Positions 44,203 through 52,773 of a DNA stretch of 64,000 nt are shown here, piece by piece. Position numbers and translations under genes: made by a program. The DNA comes from JAYRSJ01 sp041920215 (GTDB taxonomy: Bacteria > Pseudomonadota > Gammaproteobacteria > Burkholderiales > Burkholderiaceae_C), in the NCBI GenBank assembly GCA_041920215.1, contig JAYRSJ010000022.1, forward strand, positions 16,685 through 80,684, in the 5' to 3' direction. The notes beneath the pieces are model-generated. The model saw nothing but the letters and a program-made list of their open reading frames with translations, was not told the origin of the DNA and did not search any database. Position 1 is the stretch's first letter. Each line of letters begins with the position of its first letter.

Positions 44203-45120
44203 TCAGTGCCGCGGCTGCGGCAGCAGGGCATCAGCCAGGCGATGGATCAGGCCGTTGCTGGCGGGGCGGTCGCTGCCGCTCAGCAGGGCTTGGGCCTGCT
44301 GTTCCCCACCGATCAGGCCCAGGGCGCTGAACTCGAGGGGCTGGCCGAAGGCGCTGGTGGCGCAGCCACCCCAGGGCAGCTCATGGCTAGCCCAGCGGCC
44401 GGGTAGCAGGTGGTGGCGCAGCAGGTCCGACAGTAGGGCGGCATCGGCCATCAGCTGGCGCTGGCGCCGACCCAGCCGGGCGGCCAGCCGCGCCAGGCCC
44501 TGGTCCTCCGGGGCGAACAGGGTGAAGGGGCCGCTGGCCCGCAGCAGCGGCGCCAGCCCGGCCTTGTCCAGCGCCTCGCACAGCAGGCTGTGCTGGGGCA
44601 GGGCGGCCAGCTGTGCCAGCAAGTCCTGGCGCGGCGGTGTCAGCACCCTGTCGATCAGGTGCACCTGCAGCGCGCCCCAGCGCAGATCGCTGCGCAGCAG
44701 CCGCGCCTGCCGCCCCAGGCCATCGCGCAGCACCGGGCCGGCGGCCCGCGGTTCCAGCCACAGGGGCGTGCTGCCCAGCACCGACAGCGGACGCGGCTGC
44801 AGCCGCTCGGTCGGGCCCAGCGCCTGGCTCAGCAGATGGGCCAGCAGCAGCTGACGCAGGCCCGGCACATCGGCCAGCAGGGCCGGCAGGCTGCCGCCCT
44901 CGGCGCTCAGGTGGCGCTGCAGCGCCGCATCGCTGGGCGCCAGCAGGCTCAGGCCCTGTCCCTGGCTCAGCAGTCCGTCCAGCCCGGCCGCTGACAGTGC
45001 CGGCACCAGCCAGGCGATCGAGTCCTCCTGGCTCGCCGGTCCTGCAGCCTGGTCGTGGCGCAGCGGGGGGCGCGGACCGGCAGGGGCCGGGCGGCGGTCA
45101 GCAAGCTGGGTGGTGGTCAT
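44203..45120 (-). CDS. Fasciclin-domain protein, two divergent FAS1 domains
   Basis: The product is 305 residues without an obvious signal peptide. Two FAS1-like domains are visible (about 36-170 and 170-305): LSLLAPSDAALQRHLSAEGG and GPFTLFAPEDQGLARLAARL, with LLLAHLLSQALGP and LLRHHLLPGRWA as the H-box regions. They are more diverged than those of the lipoprotein downstream, 44 bases away. A lack of an export signal is odd for a FAS1 protein. The ATG at 45120 follows GAGGTG. A promoter with a palindrome lies upstream. Confidence 0.85.
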   Translation of the reverse strand: MTTTQLADRRPAPAGPRPPLRHDQAAGPASQEDSIAWLVPALSAAGLDGLLSQGQGLSLLAPSDAALQRHLSAEGGSLPALLADVPGLRQLLLAHLLSQALGPTERLQPRPLSVLGSTPLWLEPRAAGPVLRDGLGRQARLLRSDLRWGALQVHLIDRVLTPPRQDLLAQLAALPQHSLLCEALDKAGLAPLLRASGPFTLFAPEDQGLARLAARLGRRQRQLMADAALLSDLLRHHLLPGRWASHELPWGGCATSAFGQPLEFSALGLIGGEQQAQALLSGSDRPASNGLIHRLADALLPQPRH

Positions 45121-45157
45121 GAGCACCTCGGCGTTTGAAATGTCGAGGCTGAAATGT

Positions 45158-45181
45158 GAACTAGACAGTTCAGAATGTCAA
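45158..45181 (-). promoter_or_regulatory. Fasciclin-gene promoter overlapped by a palindrome (candidate TetR operator)
   Basis: GAACT-AGAC-AGTTC (45158-45171) is a 14-base palindrome with a 4-base centre. On the minus strand a TTGACA -35 element lies at 45176-45181, and the palindrome falls where the spacer to a -10 box would be. The divergent gene 93 bases away encodes a TetR-family protein, the natural candidate to bind. Confidence 0.58.
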
Positions 45182-45263
45182 CTTGGCGGTTTTGTAAAAT
45201 ACTTGTTGGTTTGAAATCGACTGTTTGGTTCAGACTTTGCCAGGCCAGTCATACAATCGCGGC

Positions 45264-45869
45264 ATGGCAAAAGTCTCTTTTCGCGAACAGGTGTTGCAGG
45301 CCCGCGAGGATGCGATCGTGGCTTCGGTCAATCGGCTGCTGGCCGAGAAGGGCTTCGACCTGATGACGGTGGACGAGGTGGTGGCCGATGTGGGCATCGC
45401 CAAGGCCAGCCTCTACAAGCACTTCAGCTCCAAGGAGGCGCTGGCGGCGGCCGCCATGGTGCAGGTGTTGGAACGGGCCCTGGCCGAGCTGGCCCGGCTG
45501 CGCGCCCAGCCCGGCCTCGACGCGCTGGCGCGGCTCAAGGCGGTGGCGCGCTGGACCATGCAGGTGCAACTGGCCGGCGAGATGCCCTCTCTGCCGGCCC
45601 AGAACTCCAGCCTGCGGGCCGCGCTGGTGGGACACAAGGTCTATATGGACCGGCTGCTGACCCTCAGCGACGAGCTCGGCGAATGGATCGCCGAAGCTCA
45701 GCAGCAGGGCCTGATCCAGCCCGCGCTGCCGCCTGAGGTGGTGCTCTACACGCTGTTCGCGCGCGCCTGCGACCCGGTGCTGAGCCTGCTCAAGGCGGGC
45801 GGCCAGTACAGCGATGAGCGCATCATCGAGCTGCTGCTATCGACCTGCTTCGGCGGCCTGGCGGTCTGA
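45264..45869 (+). CDS. TetR/AcrR-family transcriptional regulator
   Basis: The product is 201 residues. The N-terminal helix-turn-helix (FDLMTVDEVVADVGIAKASLYKHFSSKEAL, about residues 30-60) is canonical. The helical C-terminal ligand domain follows with WTMQVQLAGEMPSLPAQNSS. It is divergent from two fasciclin genes, and a palindrome lies in the gap, so it probably represses those genes or itself. The start at 45264 is the ATG closest to the helix-turn-helix. Confidence 0.9.
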   Translation: MAKVSFREQVLQAREDAIVASVNRLLAEKGFDLMTVDEVVADVGIAKASLYKHFSSKEALAAAAMVQVLERALAELARLRAQPGLDALARLKAVARWTMQVQLAGEMPSLPAQNSSLRAALVGHKVYMDRLLTLSDELGEWIAEAQQQGLIQPALPPEVVLYTLFARACDPVLSLLKAGGQYSDERIIELLLSTCFGGLAV

Positions 45870-45936
45870 GCCGGGGCACTGCGTCCGACGGACGCCGTCC
45901 GTAGAATTGCGGCTTTGCCACGCCTACGCAGCCGCC

Positions 45937-46620
45937 ATGAGCACCACCTTCCGCATCGCCCCCAGCATCCTCTCGGCCGACTTCGCCTGCCTGGGCCAGG
46001 AGGTGAGCGATGTGCTGGCCGCCGGCGCCGACTGGATTCACTTCGACGTGATGGACAACCATTACGTGCCGAATCTGACCTTCGGCCCCATGGTCTGCGA
46101 GGCTTTGAAGAAGCATGCCGTCAAGCCCGACGGCAGCGCCGCGCCCATCGATGTGCATCTGATGGTGCAGCCGGTCGACAGCCTGGCTCAGGCCTTCTGC
46201 AGGGCGGGCGCCGATCTGGTCAGCTTCCACCCCGAGGCCTCGGCCCATGTGGACCGCACCCTGCAGCTGATCAAGGCCGAGGGAGCCCAGGCCGGCCTGG
46301 TCTTCAATCCCGGCACGCCGCTGGACGTGCTGGAGTGGGTGATCGACAAGGTGGACCTGGTGCTGATCATGAGCGTCAATCCCGGCTTCGGCGGCCAGAG
46401 CTTCATCCCCAGCGCGCTGAAGAAGCTCACGCAGGCGCGCGAGATCATCGCCAAGAGCGGCCGCGACATCCGGCTGGAGATCGACGGTGGCGTCAAGGTC
46501 GACAATATCCGCAGCATCGCCGATGCGGGTGCCGATACCTTTGTGGCCGGCTCGGCCATCTTCGGCAAGGCCGACTACAAGGCGGTGATCGACGCGATGC
46601 GGGCCGAGCTGGCGCGCTGA
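45937..46620 (+). CDS. rpe: Ribulose-phosphate 3-epimerase
   Basis: The product is 227 residues. It interconverts ribulose 5-phosphate and xylulose 5-phosphate in the pentose phosphate and Calvin cycles. The TIM-barrel motifs are intact: APSILSADFACLG, WIHFDVMDNHYVPNLTFGP with the metal-binding His and Asp, DVHLMV, VNPGFGGQSFI and LEIDGGV. Phosphate-binding GSAIFGK is also present. In many Burkholderiales rpe lies directly before gph and trpE; here other genes are inserted between them. Confidence 0.96.
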   Translation: MSTTFRIAPSILSADFACLGQEVSDVLAAGADWIHFDVMDNHYVPNLTFGPMVCEALKKHAVKPDGSAAPIDVHLMVQPVDSLAQAFCRAGADLVSFHPEASAHVDRTLQLIKAEGAQAGLVFNPGTPLDVLEWVIDKVDLVLIMSVNPGFGGQSFIPSALKKLTQAREIIAKSGRDIRLEIDGGVKVDNIRSIADAGADTFVAGSAIFGKADYKAVIDAMRAELAR

Positions 46621-46631
46621 AGAGCGCGGCC

Positions 46632-47078
46632 ATGGACTCGCTGCTGCTGGTCTGCACCGGCAATATCTGCCGCTCGCCGATGGCCGAGGCGGTGTTCCGC
46701 GAGCGTCTGCCCGAGCTGCGCCGGGTGGCCTCGGCGGGCCTGCGGGCGGCGCCCCGTGGTGAACCGGTCGACCCGCGGGCCGCCGCGGTGCTGGCGCGCC
46801 AGGGCCTGGCCCTGCCCAAGCGCTGGCGTTCGCAACGGGTTGAGCCGGCACTGCTGGAGGACTTCGATCTGGTGCTGGCGATGGACCTGGACAACCACGC
46901 CGCGCTGCGCCGCCTGCAGCCCGCGGCCACCCATGTGCAGCTCTTCATGGACCTGCTGCCGGGGCGGGCTGGCGAGGAGGTGCCCGACCCGTACTACGGC
47001 CCGCCTCAGGGCTTCGATACGGTGCTGAGCCTGATCGAGCAAGGTGCGGCGGCGCTGCGCCAGCGCCTGCGCGGCTGA
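46632..47078 (+). CDS. Low-molecular-weight protein-tyrosine phosphatase
   Basis: The product is 148 residues. The P-loop LLVCTGNICRSPMAEAV holds the catalytic Cys and Arg, and VPDPYYGPP contains the general-acid Asp. It should dephosphorylate tyrosine phosphates, often on kinases that control exopolysaccharide. It follows rpe by 11 bases and precedes a LysE-family gene, so all three may be cotranscribed. Confidence 0.92.
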   Translation: MDSLLLVCTGNICRSPMAEAVFRERLPELRRVASAGLRAAPRGEPVDPRAAAVLARQGLALPKRWRSQRVEPALLEDFDLVLAMDLDNHAALRRLQPAATHVQLFMDLLPGRAGEEVPDPYYGPPQGFDTVLSLIEQGAAALRQRLRG

Positions 47079-47091
47079 GTCCGGGTCTGCC

Positions 47092-47694
47092 ATGGCCACG
47101 GCCGCGGTCGATGTGGCAGCGCTGGCGCTCTATGCCCTGGCGATGTGCATCACGCCCGGCCCCAATGTGCTGATGCTGACCGCCTCGGGCGCCCTGCACG
47201 GCTATCGTGCCAGCCTGCCCCATCTGCTCGGTGCCAGCCTGGGCACCGGCCTGCAGACCTTGCTGGTGGCACTGGGCGCGGCCGAGGTCTTCAGTCGCTG
47301 GCCGGGGCTGCAGGCGGCACTGGCCTGGGTGGGTGCCGCCTATCTGTGCTGGCTGGGCTGGCGCCTGCTGCTGGCGCCGGCGGGCCCCAGCCAGGCTGGC
47401 GGCCGGCCGCTGGGTCTGGCTGCAGCCGGCCTGTTCCAGGCCCTCAATCCCAAGGCCTGGCTGATGGCGCTCAGCACCGTGGGGCTGTTCCTGCCGCCGG
47501 CCCCCGCCGGCTGGACCGCGCCGCTGCTGCTGGCTGCGGTGATGGCTGGCGTCAATGCGGCCTGCCTCAGCGTGTGGACCCTGTTCGGCAGCGCGCTGCG
47601 GAACTGGATCGCCGCACCGCGTCGGCGCCGGATGTTCAATCTGGCGATGGCGGCCCTGCTGGCGCTCAGTGTTGTGCCGATGCTGAGGGCCTAG
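47092..47694 (+). CDS. LysE/RhtB-family amino acid exporter
   Basis: The product is 200 residues with six predicted spans. The LysE signature CITPGPNVLMLTASGALHGYR is at the N-terminus, with AALAWVGAAYLCWLGWRLLL and FQALNPKAWLMALS following. It exports an amino acid or similar compound; the substrate is undetermined. It starts 13 bases after the phosphatase stop. Confidence 0.9.
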   Translation: MATAAVDVAALALYALAMCITPGPNVLMLTASGALHGYRASLPHLLGASLGTGLQTLLVALGAAEVFSRWPGLQAALAWVGAAYLCWLGWRLLLAPAGPSQAGGRPLGLAAAGLFQALNPKAWLMALSTVGLFLPPAPAGWTAPLLLAAVMAGVNAACLSVWTLFGSALRNWIAAPRRRRMFNLAMAALLALSVVPMLRA

Positions 47695-47751
47695 CGACGG
47701 TCCGCACAATCCCTGGGACCGGCGGCGCAGTGCCGGCGTAAGCTGCCGGGC

Positions 47752-49200
47752 ATGCTGATACGCACCAAGCTGGCACTCCATCTGTCGGCGCAGGTCGTGC
47801 TGGTGGCGCTGGTGGTCGGGGCCTTGCTGCAGCTGGCCCGGGCCTATCAGGATCTGGAACGCGCCCAATGGCGGCGTTTCGAAGGCCAGCAGCTGGCCGC
47901 CGAACTGCATCAGAGCTCGGATGAGCTGAGTCTGATGGCGCGCTTGTTCGTGGTCGCTCAGAACCCGCGCCATGCGGCCTACTTCCACCAGATTGCGCGC
48001 ATGCGCGATGGAGTCCAGCCGCCGCCTGCCGATCACGACCCTTTCTACTGGGACTTGCAGCTGGCCCAGGACGGGAAGCTGGCCGAGGCCACAACGGATG
48101 AGAGCCTCGCCGTGGCCGCCGGCCTGCGCGAGCGGATGCGGGCGGCCGGCTTCCAGGCCGACGAGATGGCTCTGCTGGACGAGGCGCGGCAGCGCTCGAA
48201 CGCCCTGATGCGCCTGGAGGAGCGGGCCATGGGCCTGGTCGACACCCGCGGCTCCGGCCAGGCCCTCGGCGACGCCGACTGGCGTCGCGCGCTCGCTCTG
48301 GTCCATGGCCCCGAGTACCTGAAGGCCAAGGCCGACGTGATGCGTCCGATCCAGCAGTTCAGCCGCCTGGTTCAGCAAAGGCTGGATCGCGAGCGTGAGG
48401 CTGCGCATCAACAGGTATGGCTGTCGGCCTGGGCGGCGGCGGCGACGCTGGCGGTGCTGGCCCTGCATGCGTTGTACTCGGCCTGGAGTTTCGATCGCTC
48501 GGTGCGCCAGCCCATGGCGGTGCTGCGCCACTGGGCCCAGACGGTGCGCAGCGGCAGGCTGGACAGCCGCACCCGGCTGCCGGCGAACACCGAGTTCGGC
48601 GAGCTCTCGGCGGTGATCGACGAGATGACGGCATCGGTCGAGCGCAATCTGGCCGACCTGCGCGAGGAGGTGACGCGGCGCACCCGTGCCGAGGAGGTGG
48701 TCCAGCATCTGGCCAACCACGATGCGCTGACCGGACTGCCTTCCTTGCGCCTGCTGCACGACCGTCTGGAGCGCGCGCTGGCGCGCGCCCAGCGCGATGG
48801 CCATCAGGTGGCGGTGCTGTTTGTCGATCTGAACGGCTTCAAGCCCATCAATGACCGCTACGGCCACGAGTCGGGCGATGCGGTGCTGAAGGTGGTGGGG
48901 CAGCGCCTGGCCGGTGGCGTGCGCGATGCCGATACCGTGGGGCGGGTCGGTGGCGACGAGTTTCTGGTCATCCTGCCCGATGTGGCTTCGCTGGCTGCCG
49001 CCCAGCAGGTACGCGACAAGCTGACCCAGCTATTGGCCGAGCCCATCTACCTGCCCACGCCCAAGACCCTGGCGCAGGTCAGCGCCGCGATCGGCATTGC
49101 GATGTATCCCGGCGCGGCCCGCGATCTGAGCAGCCTGCTGCGACTGGCGGATGAGGACATGTACAAGGTCAAGGCCCAGATGAAGGCCGGGCGGGACTGA
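47752..49200 (+). CDS. Membrane-bound GGDEF diguanylate cyclase
   Basis: The product is 482 residues. One span (about 8-29) and a second (about 223-243) bracket a periplasmic helical sensor of about 190 residues. A HAMP linker (about 245-300) leads to a GGDEF domain (about 320-480). The active site is RVGGDEFLVILP (about 400) and VDLNGFKPINDRYGHESGD supplies the metal Asp. It should make cyclic di-GMP. The degenerate inhibitory site RxxD is not evident. It stands alone. Confidence 0.92.
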   Translation: MLIRTKLALHLSAQVVLVALVVGALLQLARAYQDLERAQWRRFEGQQLAAELHQSSDELSLMARLFVVAQNPRHAAYFHQIARMRDGVQPPPADHDPFYWDLQLAQDGKLAEATTDESLAVAAGLRERMRAAGFQADEMALLDEARQRSNALMRLEERAMGLVDTRGSGQALGDADWRRALALVHGPEYLKAKADVMRPIQQFSRLVQQRLDREREAAHQQVWLSAWAAAATLAVLALHALYSAWSFDRSVRQPMAVLRHWAQTVRSGRLDSRTRLPANTEFGELSAVIDEMTASVERNLADLREEVTRRTRAEEVVQHLANHDALTGLPSLRLLHDRLERALARAQRDGHQVAVLFVDLNGFKPINDRYGHESGDAVLKVVGQRLAGGVRDADTVGRVGGDEFLVILPDVASLAAAQQVRDKLTQLLAEPIYLPTPKTLAQVSAAIGIAMYPGAARDLSSLLRLADEDMYKVKAQMKAGRD

Positions 49201-49218
49201 CGGGGCGGCTGCGCGTCT

Positions 49219-50139
49219 TCAGGGCTGCTGCAGCGCCAGGGCCAGCGCGGCGCCGGCGCGGGCGTTGTGCTTGACCAGCGCGATATTGGTGGCCAGGCTG
49301 CGCCCCTCGGTGAGTGCCTTGATGCGGGCCAGCAGATAGGGGGTGACCGCCTTGCCGCTGATGCCTTGCTGCTGTGCCTCGGCCAGTGCCTGGGCCGTGA
49401 TCGCATCGATCTCGGCGCGCGGCATCGCCTGCTCGGCCGGCACCGGGTTGGAAACGACCACGCCGCCGCTCAGGCCCAGCGCCCATTTGCTGCGTATGAA
49501 GCGGGCCTGCTCGGCCGGACTGTCGATGCGGAAGTCGGCCTTGAAGCCGCTGTCGGGCGTGTAGAAGGCAGCGAAGTTGTCCTGGCCTATGGCCAGCACC
49601 GGCACACCATGGGTTTCCAGATACTCCAGCGTCAGACCGATGTCCAGGATGGACTTGGCACCGGCGCAGACCACCGCCACCGAGCTGTGTGCCAGCTCCT
49701 GCAGATCGGCCGAGATGTCGAAGCTGGTCTCGGCGCCGCGGTGCACCCCGCCGATGCCGCCGGTGACGAAGACCGCGATGCCGGCGAGCTGGGCGCAGAT
49801 CATCGTGGCCGCCACGGTGGTGGCGCCGATCTTGCCGGTGGCCAGCACATAGGGCAGATCGCGGCGGCTCACCTTCATCGCGTCGGGCGATTGCCCCAGC
49901 AGCTCCAGCTGGGCCTCGCTGAGACCGATGCAGATCTTGCCGTCCAGCACCGCAATGGTGGCCGGGACCGCGCCGCCCTCACGGATGATCTGCTCGACCT
50001 CGCGGGCGGTCTGCACATTCTGCGGATAGGGCATGCCGTGCGAGATGATGGTCGACTCCAGCGCGACGATGGCTCGTCCGGCGGCGCGTGCGGCAGCCAC
50101 TTCGGTGCTGAACAGGAGAAAGTCGGTGGCTTGTGTCAT
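49219..50139 (-). CDS. psuG: Pseudouridine-5'-phosphate glycosidase
   Basis: The product is 306 residues. It splits pseudouridine 5'-phosphate into uracil and ribose 5-phosphate. Family motifs are ALESTIISHGMPYPQNV near the start, VSRRDLPYVLATGKIGATTV with the Schiff-base Lys, and VTGGIGGVHRGAE. The partner kinase lies 11 bases upstream on the same strand, giving the full pathway for salvage or disposal of pseudouridine from RNA turnover. Confidence 0.95.
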   Translation of the reverse strand: MTQATDFLLFSTEVAAARAAGRAIVALESTIISHGMPYPQNVQTAREVEQIIREGGAVPATIAVLDGKICIGLSEAQLELLGQSPDAMKVSRRDLPYVLATGKIGATTVAATMICAQLAGIAVFVTGGIGGVHRGAETSFDISADLQELAHSSVAVVCAGAKSILDIGLTLEYLETHGVPVLAIGQDNFAAFYTPDSGFKADFRIDSPAEQARFIRSKWALGLSGGVVVSNPVPAEQAMPRAEIDAITAQALAEAQQQGISGKAVTPYLLARIKALTEGRSLATNIALVKHNARAGAALALALQQP

Positions 50140-50150
50140 GGCGGCTCGGT

Positions 50151-51248
50151 TCAGGAAATGCTTGCAAGCAGGGTCGGGCCCAGCTCGGGATGGACGCTGG
50201 CCTCGGTCTGCAGGGTCAGCGCTGACAGCGCAAGGCCCAGGCGGCAGGCCAGGGCCAGGTCTTGCGTGTCTTGATGGAGCTGCTGGTGCAGCGAGGCGCA
50301 GACGCCGGCGGCAAAGGCATCGCCCGCGCCGGTGACGTCGAGCACCGGGACGCGGGGCGCCGCCAGATGCGCGAGGTGCTCGCCCTGGCTGTAGAGCACG
50401 CCCTCGGCTCCCAGCGTCAGCACCAGCTCTTGCAGGCCGCGCTGGCGCAGCTGGCCAAAGGCCTGCTCGCAGTCGGCCCGTTCGGCCAGCGGCCGGCCCA
50501 CCAGGGCCGAAAGCTCCTCGCGGTTCAGCAGCAGGGTGTGCAGCCCGCGCAGATCGGCCGGCAGCCGCGTCATCTTGGGTACCGAGACAGCCACCGCGAG
50601 CAGCTGCCGTCCATGCGCCAGGGCCTCCTGCAGCAGCAGCGCCAGGCTGTCGGCCGGCAGATTGAGGTCCAGCACCGTCAGGCTGGCGGTGGTGCGCAGC
50701 GCGGCGGTCTGGCGCAGATGATCGGGCCCCAGGGTCTCGGTCACCGCCATCTGCGCGAGGGCCAGCTGCATATGGCCGGCCTCATCTAGCACCGCGGTGT
50801 AGCTGCCGGTGGGCAGGCTCTCGTGCTGCAGGCTGCCCTGGGTGTCTATGCCCAGGGCCTGGGCCTGGGCCAGCAGCTCGCGGCCGGCGGCATCCCGGCC
50901 CACGGCCGTGATCAGTTGCACCGGCAGGCCCAGGCGGGCGAGGTTCTCGGCCACATTGCGGGCCACGCCGCCGGCGCTCTCGCGCTGGCTGACCGGGTTG
51001 GATGTGCCCATCTGCAGCGGCGCCAGCGTGCGCAGCTTGCGGTCCAGATTGCTGCCTCCTATGCACAGCAGGGGCGACTGGCGCGGCAGCATATAGGCGC
51101 GGCCCAGCAGGCGACGTTCGCGGGTGAGGCTGGCGATATGACCGGCCACGGCCGAACGCGACAGGCCCAGGCGCTGCGCCAGATCCTGTTGGCTGATGAA
51201 GGGGTTGGCGCGTATCAACACCAACAGCTGTTCTTTTTTATCGTTCAT
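50151..51248 (-). CDS. psuK: Pseudouridine kinase with N-terminal helix-turn-helix (PfkB family)
   Basis: The product is 365 residues from the ATG at 51248. Residues 1-58 are a winged helix (KKEQLLVLIRANPFISQQDLAQRLGLSRSAVAGHI), so the kinase probably acts as its own regulator. The PfkB domain has LLCIGGSNLDRKLR at the start and DVTGAGDAFAAG (about 287-298) with the catalytic Asp. It phosphorylates pseudouridine for PsuG. Two palindromes lie at and just before the start, the expected sites for the DNA-binding domain. Confidence 0.9.
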   Translation of the reverse strand: MNDKKEQLLVLIRANPFISQQDLAQRLGLSRSAVAGHIASLTRERRLLGRAYMLPRQSPLLCIGGSNLDRKLRTLAPLQMGTSNPVSQRESAGGVARNVAENLARLGLPVQLITAVGRDAAGRELLAQAQALGIDTQGSLQHESLPTGSYTAVLDEAGHMQLALAQMAVTETLGPDHLRQTAALRTTASLTVLDLNLPADSLALLLQEALAHGRQLLAVAVSVPKMTRLPADLRGLHTLLLNREELSALVGRPLAERADCEQAFGQLRQRGLQELVLTLGAEGVLYSQGEHLAHLAAPRVPVLDVTGAGDAFAAGVCASLHQQLHQDTQDLALACRLGLALSALTLQTEASVHPELGPTLLASIS

Positions 51249-51250
51249 AA

Positions 51251-51280
51251 ACAATTGTCTTTATTCTAAAACAATTGTTT
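51251..51280 (-). promoter_or_regulatory. Paired palindromic operators at psuK
   Basis: ACAATTGT occurs at 51251-51258 and again at 51271-51278, extended to the perfect 12-base palindrome AAACAATTGTTT at 51269-51280. The centres are exactly 20 bases apart, two helical turns. On the minus strand the second copy lies between a TTGCTC -35 and TAGAAT -10, and the first lies just before the psuK ATG. This fits autoregulation by the N-terminal domain of PsuK. Confidence 0.68.
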
Positions 51281-51347
51281 GTTTCCGAGCAAGAGGCGCT
51301 TGCGGGCTGACTGCTTAAGATGCGTGCTCCATAGTCGGAGCTTGCCC

Positions 51348-52028
51348 TTGAATACCGATCCTCTTCAGCCCCCGCTGGCCCTGATCATCGATCTGGATGG
51401 CACCTTGGTCGATACCCTGGGCGACTTCGTCGAGGTGTTGAACCGGGTGCTGGGGGAACTGGGCCTGCCGGCGGTGGATCACGACCTCGTCGAGCGCACC
51501 GTGGGCCGGGGCAGCGAGCATCTGATACGCACCACCCTGGCCGAGGTGGGTGGGGATGCCGGCTTGTACGAGCGGGCCTGGCAGCGCTATCAGCACCATT
51601 ACCTGACGCTCAACGGCCGCTTCTCGACCGTCTACCCGGGAGTGTTGGAGGGGCTGGAGCAGTTGCGCAGGTTGGACCTGCCGCTGGCCTGCCTGACCAA
51701 CAAGCCGCTGGCCTTTGCCCGCGAGCTGCTGCTGCGCAAGGGCCTGGACGGCTTCTTCAGCCAGGTCTTCGGCGGCGACTCATTCGAGCGCAAGAAGCCC
51801 GATCCGCTGCCGCTGCTGAGAACCTGCGAGGCCCTGGGCAGCCCGCCGGCGCGCACCTGGATGATCGGTGATTCCAGCAATGACGCCGCAGCGGCCCGGG
51901 CTGCGGGTTGCCCGCTGGTGCTGGTGCGCTATGGCTACAACCATGGCGAGCCGGTCGATGCGCTGCCGGCGCTTCAGCATCTGGACCGGCTGGATGCGCT
52001 CAGCGTCCCGAGCGGCCGCCGCGCTTGA
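51348..52028 (+). CDS. gph: Phosphoglycolate phosphatase (HAD superfamily)
   Basis: The product is 226 residues from a TTG at 51348, 8 bases after GGAG; a TTG at 51342 is possible and no in-frame ATG is near. Motif I is LIIDLDGTLVDTLGD with the nucleophile Asp, motif II is ACLTNKP, the motif III Lys is in ERKKPDPLPL and motif IV is MIGDSSNDAAAARAAG. It removes phosphate from 2-phosphoglycolate. Its place ahead of trpE is typical for Burkholderiales gph. The 3' end overlaps the convergent next gene by 29 bases. Confidence 0.9.
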   Translation: MNTDPLQPPLALIIDLDGTLVDTLGDFVEVLNRVLGELGLPAVDHDLVERTVGRGSEHLIRTTLAEVGGDAGLYERAWQRYQHHYLTLNGRFSTVYPGVLEGLEQLRRLDLPLACLTNKPLAFARELLLRKGLDGFFSQVFGGDSFERKKPDPLPLLRTCEALGSPPARTWMIGDSSNDAAAARAAGCPLVLVRYGYNHGEPVDALPALQHLDRLDALSVPSGRRA

Positions 52029-52599
52029 CGCCGAGCAGGGCATCCTTGAGCTGATCGTCGGCCGGCGACTTGCCCAGCCAGATCTTCAGCAGCACGTTGT
52101 AGAACTCGGCCTCCTTGACCGGCTCGCCCTGCGGCTTGCCGTTCACGAAGATCTGCGAGCCTTTGCCCGGCAACCAGTCGATGCTGAAGTTCTCTCCGGT
52201 GCTGAGGTTTCGCTTGGTGGCGAAGATGTCGGCGATGCGCAGCACGCCACTGATGGCTTTGGAGAACTCCTCGCGGCTGGCGTTTTGCTCCATGCCCTTG
52301 GTGAAGAGTTTGCCCAGCTCGTTGCCGTCGATGTCGCGCAGCATCTGGATGTGCAGGCGTTTGGCACCTGGGTTGGCGAACACCTCCTCGGGCGTAGTCG
52401 CCTTGGCGTTCAGATAGAGGCCGGCGGTGTAGACCTTGAACACCGCCTTGTAGCGTATGCCGGCGCCGTTGAGCTGCAGCTTCTGGCCGCCGGTGTCGTA
52501 GCTGCTCTCGTACTTGACCCCCGCCACCTCGACGGTCTGCGCCGTCGCGACGCCAGGAAGGGCCAGGGCCAGGGCGGCCGCCAAAACAAATCTGCGCAT
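52000..52599 (-). CDS. Exported chalcone-isomerase-fold protein
   Basis: The product is 199 residues with a signal peptide (to about residue 21, LALPGVATAQT). VEVAGVKYESSYDTGGQKLQLNG and KVYTAGLYLNAKATTPEEVF are typical of the bacterial chalcone-isomerase-like family. It lacks an obvious isomerase active site, and bacterial members may bind fatty acids or haem. It overlaps gph by 29 bases in convergent orientation. An inverted repeat (52629-52649) lies upstream. Confidence 0.88.
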   Translation of the reverse strand: MRRFVLAAALALALPGVATAQTVEVAGVKYESSYDTGGQKLQLNGAGIRYKAVFKVYTAGLYLNAKATTPEEVFANPGAKRLHIQMLRDIDGNELGKLFTKGMEQNASREEFSKAISGVLRIADIFATKRNLSTGENFSIDWLPGKGSQIFVNGKPQGEPVKEAEFYNVLLKIWLGKSPADDQLKDALLGVKRGGRSGR

Positions 52600-52628
52600 A
52601 GCTGTCTCGCTCCGGAATACTTTTATGT

Positions 52629-52649
52629 AGCCAATAGTAAGTTTTGGCT
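52629..52649. repeat. Inverted repeat upstream of the chalcone-isomerase-fold gene
   Basis: AGCCAA (52629-52634) and TTGGCT (52644-52649) are perfect complements with a 9-base centre, 30 bases upstream of the start codon. The region (about 52610-52650) is markedly AT-rich for this genome, as a promoter would be. It could be a regulator site. Confidence 0.35.
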
Positions 52650-52773
52650 GGGGCCGAGTATCGCGGCAAGCCGCCGGCCCTGTCAGTGCGACATATCACG
52701 GGTTGACCCGGGGGCTGCGTGCCATCGGCGCGACACGGTGCGGCGCCCGCCCCCTGCTAAACTCGGTCGCATC

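Noticed and set aside
52701..52763. Sigma-70 promoter for the trp leader from TTGACC at 52703 and TAAACT at 52758
   Set aside because: The two elements are about 50 bases apart, far from the usual 17, and neither has a suitable partner.
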